This document shows positions 10,273 to 20,080 of a stretch of 64,000 nt of DNA, piece after piece. This DNA is from Isochrysis galbana (Eukaryota > Haptophyta > Isochrysidales > Isochrysidaceae), in NCBI GenBank assembly GCA_018136815.1, contig CM030935.1, positions 6,170,935-6,234,934 of the forward strand, given 5' to 3'. The translations under genes were made by a program, and so were the position numbers. The first letter of the stretch is position 1; each line of letters begins with the position of its first letter. Below the pieces are notes generated by a model. That model was not told the origin of the DNA and searched no databases. It saw only the letters and a list, made by a program, of their open reading frames with translations.

Positions 10273-10893
10273 GGACAGGATGGATCCCTATGTTGAAATT
10301 TGGCGTGCGCCTCGAACCATCCGGAACTCGCTCGCCTTGGTAATGTGCAACATGCGCCATGGATGTCGCAAGGTCGCTCAGTACGGCTTCTGTTTTGCAT
10401 GTTTGCTGAGTTATCTCTTACATTGACCTCAAGGCACGTGACCAATCTTGACAGATGAAAGTCTGACTGCATACTCGTAAAACTGAACGTTTACCGATTC
10501 GCCAAACCACATTGACTGTTGAGGTGTGGCAAAGACCGAGAAGCACCGTGCATGTCTCCACGAGAGCTAGCCGCCTGTTGCTTGCCGAGTTCTCTCTCAG
10601 AATGAACACTAGAGACTAGACACGTGGTCACCCTCTCAGAATGAAAGTCTGCATGCACGCCTCCCATGATCCATTCAGATCACTACGATTGGAGCTCAAA
10701 TGTTGGCAAAGGGAACATCAAACGTGAACATATGTAAGAACATATATAAACATTTTATTCTTGGAGTTGACTACTTACGCTGCTGTGCATATTCCCTACC
10801 TCTGGGATCCTCACTCGACATCGCCCTTGCCCCATTGACGGATCGAGCATGACAACCCCGGATGGGACGTCAGGTATCAGGTCGTAAGGGCTC
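10273..10893. other. Intergenic region
   Basis: No gene seen. Imperfect repeats of CTCTCAGAATGAA with a nearby CACGTG-type stretch occur near 10430-10460 and 10590-10645. The rest appears unique. Confidence 0.25.
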
Positions 10894-10910
10894 GCCGGCC
10901 TTATACCTGA

Positions 10911-11761
10911 ATTAAAAATTTAAATTAAAATATTAATGTTATATCCTAGCCAACCCCACTAGCTAATTGGACACAACTTTTCAGTCCCAGAATCCCGCCA
11001 TGCCTGGCGAGCCAGGTGTCCGAGTGGTACCGAGTGCAAGCACCGACCCTGCGCACCCAGCACACCCTCTCCTCGAGGCCACGCTGGGGGAAACCCCCTT
11101 TCGGGTAAAACAACGCAGGGGGGGGGGGGGGGGCACTTATGAGTTTAGGGGCCTAGAGCGCTAATCTCCCTCGCCCCAGCGAGTGGCCGCGGCGAGCCGC
11201 GGCCCTTCGCTCGCCTGGCTCTGGCGCCCCCGTCTTCTCTTACCCAAATAGGTCTAGAAGACACCGGAGGGGAGAGCTGCCACTCCCCCCTCCCCTCCCT
11301 CTTCCCCCTCTTCCTCCTCTCTTCCCTGCGGCTCTGGCCATGGCGCGCGCCTGCGGCCCCTCTTCAGGTCCCCAGGTGGCCTGCAGGGGCCTGGGAGCGC
11401 ACGGCTGCCAGGGGGCAGGTGAGGCTGGGGCATGGCCCTGGCCCCTCTTGCCTCTCCCTCGCTGGCGCGCCGCGCCCCTGCAAGTCGACTGGAGCTGGCT
11501 GGGGGGTCCTGATCAGGGGGGCCCAGGGGGAGGAGGGGCTGGTCAGAGGGATGGGCTGGCCGTGGTGGCCACGACAGGCCAGGGCGGGCGAATCAGGCGT
11601 GCCTGTGGGGAGAAGGATGGATCAGCAGGGCAGTGTGCTCCTAGCAGGCCATCAGGCGTGCCAGGAGAGCGGGTGGTTCCTCCCCCATGACAGGGGAGGA
11701 GTGGAGAGAGAGGGGGGCTCGTGCCCCCCCATGGGCGAACTAAGTGTAAATAAACTTAGTT
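10911..11761 (-). mobile_element. Hairpin-ATG element type A, copy 1, 17-bp TSD
   Basis: An 851-bp element in minus orientation. Its 5' end is the hairpin at 11738-11761 (AACTAAGT/ACTTAGTT, slightly longer loop), with a minus-strand ATG at 11732. Its 3' end (plus left side) is AT-rich after TATAACATT. It is flanked by GCCGGCCTTATACCTGA at 10894-10910 and again at 11762-11778. A second copy lies at 49397-50270, and its 5' part also lies at 13893-14060. It is G-rich on the plus strand. Short minus ORFs after the ATG begin MGGHEP or similar and are Pro/Ser-rich; I recognise no protein. Confidence 0.8.
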
Positions 11762-11996
11762 GCCGGCCTTATACCTGATGTCAGCCTGATATCGATATCA
11801 ACCTGATATTAGGTTCAATATCAGATTATTATTATAAGGGTATTGTAATGTTATAATGATTATAAGGTAGTGTACGCTTACGCTTACGACATATAACAAC
11901 ATATCACTCGTCATCGGGCTCCTCCACTATCATCTGCTAGGTCCCAACCAAGGCAGCACATATCACATATGTGACTCCCAATCTTTCAGCAAATCC

Positions 11997-12308
11997 TCAA
12001 TCAAGCACAAGATTTGTGTGGCACCTCACAAGCCTCTCCACCGTGGATGCACCCCGCCTATTGCGCTTCTTTGAGTGGATCCAGTCTTGCACAGACCACG
12101 ACCGCTCACATCCCGAAGCAGAACACGAAAGCGCAAGCGCAAGCAAACGGCAAGCAGCCCACTGAAGATGATGAGGCCATGACGCTAAATAAATGTTCGC
12201 CCATTTGTACGAAGCCATCACTCGAGCGCGATTGGAGAATGCCACTTCATCATTAAGATCATGGAAGCCACTGATGCAAGCCTCTTGGGAGTCCGAATAC
12301 TCAGCCAA
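11997..12308 (-). pseudogene. hAT transposase C-terminal remnant
   Basis: The minus-strand reading contains WPHHLQWAACRLLALALSCS, ASGCERSWSVQDWIHSKKRN and STVERLVRCHTNLVLD. This matches the hAT-family dimerisation domain: a helix, then the (s)xxxERxfS...i.s.kRNr signature and the closing h..N..L. Only about 100 residues are left. A minus frame upstream (to about 12445) may hold a little more. No RNase-H-like catalytic part is seen and no ends were found, so it is a dead fragment. Confidence 0.7.
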
Positions 12309-12390
12309 TATATGTCCGGGGCCGTCGCGCAGCCGCCAGGGTCGACGAAGGATGCATGGGTCGCCGGCAGGCTTCTGCAGAATCCTCTTC

Positions 12391-13041
12391 TCACACTTGT
12401 CTTGAAAGGATCGTCTTCAATGAGTGCATTGGATGTATACCGCACTCCTCGTGTGTCAGCTTGAACTTCTTTTCGATGTCGTAAAAGCTGTGGTACGGGT
12501 CAATATGCCCTTGCTTCTTTTCGAGCATGAGGTAATGCCTACCGGTCTTATCAATGGCGTAGGGATACGGAAAGTCGTTCGCTCCTACAGGCGATACGAA
12601 TGCGACGATGTCGTCGACGGCCTCAAATTCAAACACTTCGATGCCCACGAAGACGTACTTGAGGTCGCCGATGTAGAAGAGCAAAGAGTTCCCTGCTTCA
12701 TTGAGCTTGTTCACTCTGTCGTACCCTCCTGACAATACAGTCAATGGACGGAGGTGGCTGATGCCAACAAACACGTCATTGCACACAAACGCGTGATGCG
12801 AGGCTTCGCCGTGTACATCGACAAAGTGCTTACCGTCATCGCGCTGTGCAACGGACGCGACAAAGCCCACACCGCCATTGTCACGGGTCGCGTACTTTTG
12901 GACACCGGGTTTAGGGGCGAGAATCCTTCGCCAGTGCTCTTCGAACTCGTGTATACCCGGGTCTCCCGTCTCAGGTGTGGGAGCAGAGTCATGGTAAAGG
13001 AGAGACAAGGCAAGGTCTCTATGTGTCATTATTATGAGCAT
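12391..13041 (-). CDS. Giant-virus-type (NCLDV) conserved ORF
   Basis: 216 residues from the ATG at 13041. From about residue 95 it shows the pattern I know from an uncharacterised family of large DNA viruses: NDVFVGISHLRPLTVLSGGY, GNSLLFYIGDLKYVFVGIEV, then VSPVGANDFPYPYAIDKTGR and HYLMLE, and a DPYHSFYDIEKKF tail. The N-terminal part is unassigned. It lies next to a hAT remnant in a repeat-rich stretch without host genes. It looks whole. Function is unknown; horizontal transfer from a nucleocytoplasmic virus, or a viral fossil, is the simplest reading. Confidence 0.6.
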   Translation of the reverse strand: MLIIMTHRDLALSLLYHDSAPTPETGDPGIHEFEEHWRRILAPKPGVQKYATRDNGGVGFVASVAQRDDGKHFVDVHGEASHHAFVCNDVFVGISHLRPLTVLSGGYDRVNKLNEAGNSLLFYIGDLKYVFVGIEVFEFEAVDDIVAFVSPVGANDFPYPYAIDKTGRHYLMLEKKQGHIDPYHSFYDIEKKFKLTHEECGIHPMHSLKTILSRQV

Positions 13042-13065
13042 GAAACGAAAACGGACAAAAAATTC

Positions 13066-13700
13066 CGTCCTAGAAACTAGGACCACGTCCTAGAAAATTC
13101 TTGGATTTCTAGGACTCTGCCGATCATGCCTCCATTATAGCCTATGGTGAGCTTATGAGACATCCCATCACCTGAAGCAAACCATCTCCACATCCCATTC
13201 AACCTTAGCTCTCCCCATGACCAACTCTGCGGAGCTTGTCTTTGCTTACTTTTGCTACCACATTCAGCATGCGGTGCTGCACTCGGGCGTCCGCTCGCAC
13301 CAGAGGAGTTTTATTTTAGACTTTTTGGAGCAGTAGGCTAGCGGATTGGACACTTAGATGACAAAACCAAGCTTGGTGGTCACTGAAGGTCTCAAAGAGG
13401 GCAGTCAAAGCAACATTTCATCTCCTGGGGACCATGGGTAGAAGAGCTCCCCATTGGGTGGTATCAGCCATTTCTCCCGTTTCTAGGACAAGCAGCAATT
13501 CCGACCTGGTGACCCGTAAACGCGTCACAAAACTTGGTGTTGCTGAGGGAATGGTGCCTAGGTACACCTGGAACATTTAATGAGGACATGCATGTGGTAA
13601 CTCAAAAGCCAAGGTTTGGGACAAAATAACATGGTATGCTCATGCTCTCACCTAGCAAAGTCCGTCCTAGTTTCTAGGACTGGTCCTAGAAAGCTGGGTA
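13066..13700. repeat. Paired GTCCTAG palindromes about 600 bp apart
   Basis: At 13069 the palindromic GTCCTAGAAACTAGGAC is followed by CAC and GTCCTAGAAA. At 13664 GTCCTAGTTTCTAGGAC is followed by TG and GTCCTAGAAA. A third partial TTTCTAGGACAAG lies at 13480. The interval has no ORF of note. The pair may be the ends of a short non-coding element or recombination sites. Confidence 0.5.
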
Positions 13701-13892
13701 CCTTTATCCGAAAAAATCTTCGCCGTTTGTTGGTTGGTTTGTATTCACGGCCACTTTTTTGGGGGGGGGAGGGGCCCGGATTCTCTCCCACGTTCAGGGC
13801 CTGTCTGAACGCGCGAGGGGGACCCGCATATTTGGAAACGAGGGGTACCAAATGAAGGCAAACGACCTTGTCGACTGTGGGACTGTGGGGCT

Positions 13893-14060
13893 GTGGGCTG
13901 TAGGGAAGGAAGTGGACCAGCAGGCAGGCAAGTCTGCTCCTGGCAAGCCATAAGGCATGCCAGGAGGATGGGTGGTACCTCCCCCATGGCAGGGGAGGAG
14001 TGGAGAGAGGGGGGCGCTCGTGCTCGTGCCCCCCATGGCGAACCAAGTATAAACTTAGTT
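13893..14060 (-). mobile_element. Type-A hairpin-ATG element, 5' fragment
   Basis: Closely matches the 5' (plus right) part of the copies at 10911-11761 and 49397-50270: the CTCCTGGCA-GCC phrase, the CCCCCATGGCAGGGGAGGAG block and the terminal hairpin AACCAAGTATAAACTTAGTT at 14041-14060. The minus ATG is at 14036. The 3' end is not recognisable before about 13750. Confidence 0.7.
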
Positions 14061-14067
14061 GGTAGTT

Positions 14068-14206
14068 GGGCCTGGGCCCCTAAGTAGAGCACAAGGGGAG
14101 ATGCCGTAAGGCGGGAAGTGAGGAAAAGTGGGGGGGGGGGGGGGGGGCGTGGCTACAGAGTGACATCGCAATGCCGCGCGCGAGGCGAGAACATTAAAAG
14201 TTTTCT
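14068..14206 (+). repeat. Type-C 3' region, partial
   Basis: CCTAAGTAGAGCACAAGGGG, GCCGTAAGGCGGGAAGTGAG, GGGCGTGGCTACA and ATTAAAAG follow the same order as in 3950-4094 and 40935-41069. A G run replaces part of the middle. It starts just after the type-A fragment, so the two repeats are joined back to back. 14207-14582 holds nothing I can name. Confidence 0.65.
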
Positions 14207-14582
14207 TCAGCAGGGAAACTACCGGAGGCCGGAGGGCGGCTCTCCCTCTCCCCCTAACGGCAACAAGGGGAGAGATAGAAAACAGGGAACAGGGGACGGG
14301 ACAGGTCTATTATTGGGGGATCTGGGGAAAACAGAGAGAGAGTACCTTGTAGCGAGCGCGCCGCCACCATACACACACCGCTACTCATGGTTCCCTCACA
14401 TTGTTGTCGTTGCATGTACCAAGCACCAGTAGAGGAGCGCCCGCCACGGGGGCAACACATGAACTGGCACAGTGGCACCCGACAACATCCACAATTTTTA
14501 CCTTGCTCGAAAGCAGCCTGACTTTGCTCGAAGACGACTCAGCGCAGCTTCATTCCACGAACATTTACATCGTTCAGCATAT

Positions 14583-15539
14583 TCACTCAGCAGCCGCTGC
14601 TTTGGCAGCTTTCTCCTTGGCAGCACAGTCGTAGTCAAACAGATCGCATTTTGATCCTCCCGCCAACTGCTCAGAGAGTGTACAAGGGGATATGCAAATG
14701 TTTTTAGGCAGATAAAGGGGCTTCTTGAGACACGCTATGGTATAGGGATTGACTTACCGCCCAGGGCATCGGCTTGTTGCGGATACCAATGTAGTCATAT
14801 TTGACCTGCGGTCCAAAGGATGCGGGTGCACAAGAGTGGGAAAGGCTGATGGTAGTCGACAACATGACAGAGTAACTGGTCGCGCGATCTGGATCACAGG
14901 TACACCCGAGCGTCCATTATTCTAGCACATATAGAGGTCCGCCACCCTCCCCGCTGCTATGTTGGAATCATAAAGACCTCTTACCTGATGGTAGTGCTCA
15001 TGCTTCATGGTGGCCATGACATACAAAGTGTAGCCCGCGACAATTGGAACAAAAGCGTAGGAGAACTTCTTCCACTTATCCGTCTCGGCTGCGCACGTAA
15101 AGCATGGACGGGGAGTGGGGACAAACAGACCCAGGGCAGTAGCAGGGGGCGGAAGGTGGGGGGCGAGCTGCGTGGTGGAAGGAGAGGAATGGTGGATGGG
15201 TGGAGGATACTGGACGAGCCTCTCGGCGCGAGGAATGACAAGAACGTGCAAATGACTGACGGCCAATGCGGCGTTAGGCTAAGGGAGATAGGTTGGGGTT
15301 GGGTGGAGTGGGGCGCCGCCATTGATGACGGTGACATGCTGGCAAACGGAAGGGGGGGGGGGGGGGGGGAGGGGGGCGGGAGGGAGGGAGGGAGAGGTGT
15401 GCGCGCGGGTGGGTAGACGGGGAACTGATGGCGCACCCTTGGCGTGCTCGATGTCATGGCTCATCTGGCGCACGGCCGCGCGCAGCGTCGGCTGCTTGGC
15501 GGTGGCCGAGCGGAGGGAGCGCAGGCTGGCGGAGAACAT
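14583..15539 (-). CDS. COX6A: Cytochrome c oxidase subunit VIa
   Basis: Four exons on the minus strand: 15539-15437, 15088-14985, 14805-14758 and 14666-14583, about 112 residues; all junctions are GT-AG and the phases (1, 0, 0) fit. The product is a small inner-membrane subunit of complex IV. Residues 1-26 (MFSASLRSLRSATAKQPTLR) are an Arg/Ser-rich mitochondrial presequence. Exon 2 carries WKKFSYAFVPIVAGYTLYVM, a single membrane helix, then KHEHYHQ. Exon 3 carries YDYIGIRNKPMPW, the family's Y.Y..iR.KpfPW signature. The last exon gives an unusual Ala/Lys-rich tail (KEKAAKAAAAE). Intron 1 holds a G run and C/T-rich repeats. Confidence 0.9.
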
Positions 15540-15713
15540 GGCGTCGCGGGGGGGGGGGGGGGCGGAGAAGGGGGGGAGAGGGAGGGGGAGGGGGGCTCGC
15601 TCGTCTCTCCCTCCCTCCCTCTGTCTCCTCTCTCTCTCTTCTCTCTCTCTCTCCTCTCTCTCTTCCTCCTCTTCTCTCTCTCTCTCTCTTCTTCCTCTTC
15701 TCGTCCTCTTCTC

Positions 15714-16160
15714 TCATTCTAACCCCTCACTCTCCTCCCTCCCCTCTCTCTCCCTCTCCCTCTCTCTCCCCCCCCTCTGACTCGTCCCTCCTAGATCTCT
15801 CTCTCTCTCTCTGTCCCTCTCTTTCTCTCCCCGTCGTGCTCTCCCTCCCTCCCTCCTCTCCTGTTCCCTGTTTACTCTCTCTCTCTCTCGCCCCCCCCCA
15901 ACCCCCCCCCTCCCCCCCTCCTCTTTCTCCCTCCCCATCCTCTCTCTACTCGAGTAAGAGAGTAAAGGAAGGCTGAAAGACACCCATGCCGTTGCGCAGG
16001 CGGGGGAGGGGAGGAGGAGGGGGGGTAAGCTGCCGCCAACGGTCAAATTGTCGTTCAACCTCATCAAGTAGTCGCATAGTCTATTTCGGGAGTACACGTT
16101 CTCGCCCTGGGGCACCACCGCGGTGACTAGGGCGGCCGAGAGCGCCAGCAGCATCGCCAT
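15714..16160 (-). CDS. Possible secreted-protein exon
   Basis: From the ATG at 16160 the minus strand reads MAMLLALSAALVTAVVPQGE NVYSRNRLCDYLMRLNDNLT and then runs into C/T-rich low complexity. The start looks like a signal peptide with a normal-composition exon of about 45 codons. No continuation exon was found before COX6A begins on the same strand, so it could be a gene remnant or a chance frame. Confidence 0.25.
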   Translation of the reverse strand: MAMLLALSAALVTAVVPQGENVYSRNRLCDYLMRLNDNLTVGGSLPPLLLPSPACATAWVSFSLPLLSYSSRERMGREKEEGGRGGVGGGRERERVNREQERREGGRARRGEKERDRERERDLGGTSQRGGREREREREGREESEGLE

Positions 16161-16265
16161 TCGCCATCGCACGCGCTCTCTCCGCAACAGAACCGGATAA
16201 ATTTACTCTTACCATTCTCCACGCTACTATCAAAGCGCACACTTGCACACTTACGGTAACCCGTC

Positions 16266-16500
16266 AACTAACTTTATAGTTAGACGCGATGGAGCGCGCC
16301 GGCGAGCCTCTCCTCTCCTTCGGCCCCCCCGCCGAGGGCGGCCCCCCAGTCTCCATGGACCTGTCGCAGTCGAAGCGACCGCGTCCGCCGTCAGAGGCCG
16401 AACAGGTGTGTGCGACCCCGGTCGCACCCCGCGGCCCGTGGCCTCGGCCACACCCGCCAAGGCAGCCATGCTGTGTCGTATTCCATACGATGACAGGCTT
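16266..16500 (+). mobile_element. Hairpin-ATG element, MERA/SFGPPA type
   Basis: Hairpin AACTAACTTTATAGTTAG (16266-16283, stem CTAACT/AGTTAG, loop TTAT), ATG at 16289. The ORF begins MERAGEPLLSFGPPAEGGPP and runs 73 codons. Residues 1-50 are near-identical to those starting at 49229, including KRPRPP.EAEQV and PVAP.GPWPRP, and 16428-16470 matches 49369-49390 plus 50271-50300. No target duplication was found. After about 16500 the match to other copies is lost. Confidence 0.65.
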
Positions 16501-16539
16501 TTACTTCTAACCTGTGGGTTATTTTAAGCCTCAAGATCT

Positions 16540-17740
16540 CGTCGATTAGTATACAGCCTCTTCTCTTACTTTCTCTCGATGTCATCAAATGTTCCATGAC
16601 TGTCTTCCGTCTTCTCTCGTCCATCGGTCGTATCTCCTCAGCGAGGTCTGCCCGCGTTGTGCCGACCCCTCTGTCGCATGTCTGCGCGTTGTGCTGAATT
16701 GCCCTGGTGCCGACGCCTGGCCGTCCGTCCAGGTATGGTTAGTTTTCGCTCCGTTTGGTTTAGTTTGTGTGGTTCTGTGCCCTTAGACTTTTTGAGTCCA
16801 TGTGTTGTAGTCCCCCGTGTCTACCTCGGACCTAATAAGAAGCTCTCATTCTCATTCTCTCTCTTCCACTAGCTCGCTAGCTAGCCTCGTCCCCTCTCGC
16901 CAACGCCACGCGTTGCAATCCTCCGACCGTAAGTCCACCTCGCCGCTCGTAGCGCTCGATGGCAGACACTCTCAGACCCGACTCCTACTATGATATGTCA
17001 GACATCTTCCCGTCAGCAACAACCAACGAACCTTTTCCACGACCGCGTCAGCTGCCGGCGCCACGCAATTTATTTTGGCGCGAGCGAGGCATCTCTTGGC
17101 GCGAGACGCGGCGGAGGCGCGAGGCGCGCAGCGTAGTGCAAAGCAAGCCGACAACTGGTGACGGCTATAAAAGAACGCTTTTTAAGTGAATAATTCCGAC
17201 GATCAAGCGATCAACCCGGTGTCGTGCTCGCTCTCCGGCTCTCTCCCTCCTCACTTCCCACCCTCCCCCTCTTTCTCTACTCACGAACCACATGGCCATG
17301 AACGGCGAGTGCACCGAGCGCAACGACAACGATCCCATCGCGCGCTTCGACGCAAGCAACGAGTGCGAGTCCTCGGTAGTGCCCTCAGTCAGAGCTCGAC
17401 GACTACGCCGACGACTACGCCGACGACTTCAAGGTGGGCGACAAGATCGTGCACACACACTTGGGCTCAGGCGTCGTCGCGTCGTCATCGCCCTCGGCGC
17501 CGGCACCCTTTTCGGCGGGCTTTACACATGCATTGATTGCACACTCTGCCCCTAGACCCTCTCCTAGGTTATTGATTGGTATTTTGTATTTTGTGTTTGC
17601 AAGTTTTTTTTATCAACATATCTACATATTTGCCGCATATTTGGGCACCTATTTGGATGCCTTGCTACAGATCTCTACATATATTCTACATATAAATGCT
17701 ACATATTTGGGTTGGCCAAACTACATATTCTGGCCTGGGC
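16540..17740. other. Unassigned region with repeat debris
   Basis: No confident gene. An ORF at 16959 begins with ATG (MADTLRPDSYYDMSDIFPSA), and 17400-17530 contains an open frame with DDYADDYADDFKVGDKIVHT; both are short and unplaced. 17590-17730 is AT-rich with ACATATTTGGG phrases resembling 35300-35430. These may be remnants of a retroelement. Confidence 0.25.
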
Positions 17741-17769
17741 CTAGCACGAGGGGCGATCGGGCGATAGCG

Positions 17770-18010
17770 CAGAGGGTTCGGAGGACACCAGAGGAAAACG
17801 TCACGCGCGCGGGGGGGGGGAACGCGCGGGAAAAATAATAGACGGAAAGGGGGCGGAAACTCAAGGGAGCACTCGGGGGAACGGTGGGAAAGGGGAGAGG
17901 GGAAGGGAATCGGGGCGCGACGGACGGGGGGAGTCGCGCGGGGAACCTAGTCAGGGCATGCAGGAAGAGGCAAGTGTACAAGGCCCCTTCCTTACCCGCA
18001 ACCCCCCCCC
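17770..18010. repeat. Dispersed repeat D, copy 1
   Basis: Shared with 23650-23960 in the same order: GGAAAACGTCACGCGCG, a G-rich GGGAA-CGCGCGGGAAA block, GGCGGAAACTCAAGG, GCACTCGGGG, GGGGCGCG, GAGTCGCGCGGG and AAGTGTACAAGGCCCC-CCCGC. Insertions in copy 2 make it longer. No ORF is conserved. Its end lies close to the start of type-B element copy 1, so it may be part of the same larger unit. Confidence 0.7.
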
Positions 18011-18124
18011 CCCCCGATGCTAGAGCCTGTGTCCGGGCGGCGAGAGCATCGCAAGAGGCGGGGAAGGGGAAGGGTGGGGGCGAGCGGGGTCAGGCGGAGG
18101 CATGGGCCCAAGCGTTGGTCACAA

Positions 18125-18868
18125 GTTAAAATGAGGGAAAACCCATTGAGGCGGACCGAACGACGCCGGCCGACTCTCCGGGAAAAAGCACCGGGGGGGG
18201 GGGGAGGGACCTCTCGTCAAAAAAGGAGAACGGCCCTTACAGCTCGCGCCGCGAGCGGTCCTCGAAGAAATAAATGACTGCGCCCCCCGATACCTGCCAC
18301 AGGGACGTCTTGAGCCACTCCCTTCTTCTCGCCTCTCCTGGCTCGCCAGCCGCCCCCCTTCGCCCGTTTGCTAAACGGGCTCGTTTCTCACCACACTCCA
18401 TCGGGGGGGGGGTGCAAATCCCCCCCTCTCCCTCGTTCCATTCTCTTCCGCCCCGGTCCCTGCGGCGCGTCGCCATGCGGCGCGCCATGGCCTGATCTCA
18501 GAGGTCCTTCAGGGGCGCCCAGAGGGCCAGCAGGGGCAGCTCAGGGGGCAGTGGAGGCTGGGGCTCAGCCCTTGGCCCCCCCTGCCTCTCCCTCGCTCGC
18601 CTCGCTGGCCTTGGGTGCCGCCCTGAGGCCCCTGTCTGCCTGGCGACCAGGGATGGGGGGGGGAGTCAGTACGAGAGCAGGCCCATGCGGGCCTGGGAGT
18701 GCGGCTCGCGGCCCGCGCCCACTAGGGGTCTGGGCTGAATTGATGAGTGCCCTGCCCCTGCCAGAGGGCAGGGGCTGGGGTTGAATGTACGGGCCCACCC
18801 CGGGGGGTGTCCGCGATGGAGAGAGGGGGGCGCGAGGCCCCCATTGACCCCCACTTATAAAAGTAGGT
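18125..18868 (-). mobile_element. Hairpin-ATG element type B, copy 1
   Basis: Minus orientation. The 5' end is the hairpin at 18849-18868 (minus CCTACTT, loop TTAT, AAGTGGG with one G-U pair) followed by an ATG at 18844 opening the frame MGASRPPLSIADTP. From about 18130 to 18720 it matches 58085-58700 closely (GCGGACCGA, CTCTCCGGGAAAAAGCACCG, CCCTTACAGCTC-GCCGCGAG, TCGTTTCTCACCACACTCCA). No target duplication was recognised. The element interrupts or abuts a coiled-coil frame to its right. Confidence 0.7.
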
Positions 18869-19480
18869 TGCAGCCTGCTCTAGCTCTAGTGCTCTAGTCC
18901 ATGGATGGAGGAGGCTCGCCCATGTGGATGGTTCCCTCTGAGCCGGCCTAGCAGAATCCGCCGCCGCTTCCGTCCGATCCATGGACGGACTTGGAGCGGG
19001 CTCTTGGCGGGCTTGGAGTAGCTGAGTCAAGGCTTTGAACCCTGCTTCAACTTGATCCCGGAGAAGCCCCTCCCTCGCCTCTGCCGCCGCAAGGGATGAC
19101 TGTATGCGCTCCACAGCCCCTTTGAGGGTGTTGGTCTCCGCCTGAAGCCTCGCCATTTCCGCATCCTGACGCGCCGCGGCCGTCTCGATCGGAGTGATCT
19201 CTTGATCAAGGACCCCTTTTGATGACGGCGGGGCATAGTCCCGGTAGGCGGGGCTTCGGAAGCTGATCCCCTGGCTTTGCCGCGCGAGTACACCCCTGTG
19301 GCAAGCTGGGCTGCCAGAGCAAGGAGTGGGGGAAGGGGGGGGGAGGGGAGCGGCGCGCGGCGGGCCTCCGCGGCCGCTGCAGCGGCTAAGTCCCCGGCAC
19401 CCGGGGAGATAGCCGCTAGAGCGAGCCCTTATTGTCACCTTTTGGTACCAGAATATCACACTGTGGCCACAAGTAAAAGT
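18869..19480 (-). pseudogene. Coiled-coil ORF remnant
   Basis: A minus-strand frame open across about 200 codons with no upstream ATG. It contains a heptad-type stretch (QDAEMARLQAETNTLKGAVE, RIQSSLAAAEAREGLLRDQV, FKALTQLLQARQE) and then an acidic tail, and it runs straight into type-B element sequence. It could be an internal exon, or part of a mobile-element protein interrupted by the type-B copy. 19480-20080 holds no gene I can support. Confidence 0.35.
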
Positions 19481-20080
19481 GTCACGGATAACAACACGCA
19501 CACACGAATGACAAGTTTTTCACGAGAGAGGGAGCAACGTTAGTAGAATTTCAAATCACAGCAGGGTAGACGAGAGCTCGCCATAGCTCGCTAGGGGATC
19601 CCCATGTACTCGAATGGCTTGCCGTGCACGCACACGCCTCGGCGTCAGGGTGTCAGCCCAAATGAAGAGGCTTGTAGACCAGGCTCTTGGGCTTTCCCTT
19701 GGTGTCTCCGTTTTGCACTCAAAAGAACTAGCCGGCAAGCCACAGATGGTGTGAGCAGTGAGTGCGGACGGATAATACGTGGAGACGAGAGTTTCCGCGC
19801 TTGAGCTACAACTCTTGCGCGAGGCATCTGCTTTCACGGGAAGCTCACGTGCTCGTCGCTCATCCAAGAGATGGGTAGAGGGTGCGCTTGCCGTGCAAAG
19901 ACCATTCGAGCCCATGACAAACCACGCTGAGATATTCCGAGTCGCACAAATGACAGTGCAGGCTTAGGAGCTTGGCGAGGACCGACGGCGCAACTCTACC
20001 CCATAGGGACGCCTCGATCCAGGCGGCAGAATATATTAGCACCCGGCGCGGCGCACGTGGGCGTGAATTGGTCATGGGAA

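Noticed and set aside
11016-11085. A tRNA-Ser/Leu-like A box (TGTCCGAGTGGT) followed 56 bases later by TCCTCGAG, suggesting a tRNA-derived SINE.
   Set aside because: It lies on the strand opposite to the sense of the type-A element (hairpin first), the second copy has a mismatch, and the B-box resemblance is weak.
15590-15780. Long plus-strand ORFs of Ser/Leu-rich protein.
   Set aside because: They are translations of CT simple sequence in the 5' side of COX6A.
19556-19915. A 119-codon minus ORF downstream of the TLC gene.
   Set aside because: Composition is poor in hydrophobic structure and no family or splice partner was seen; possibly 3' UTR.
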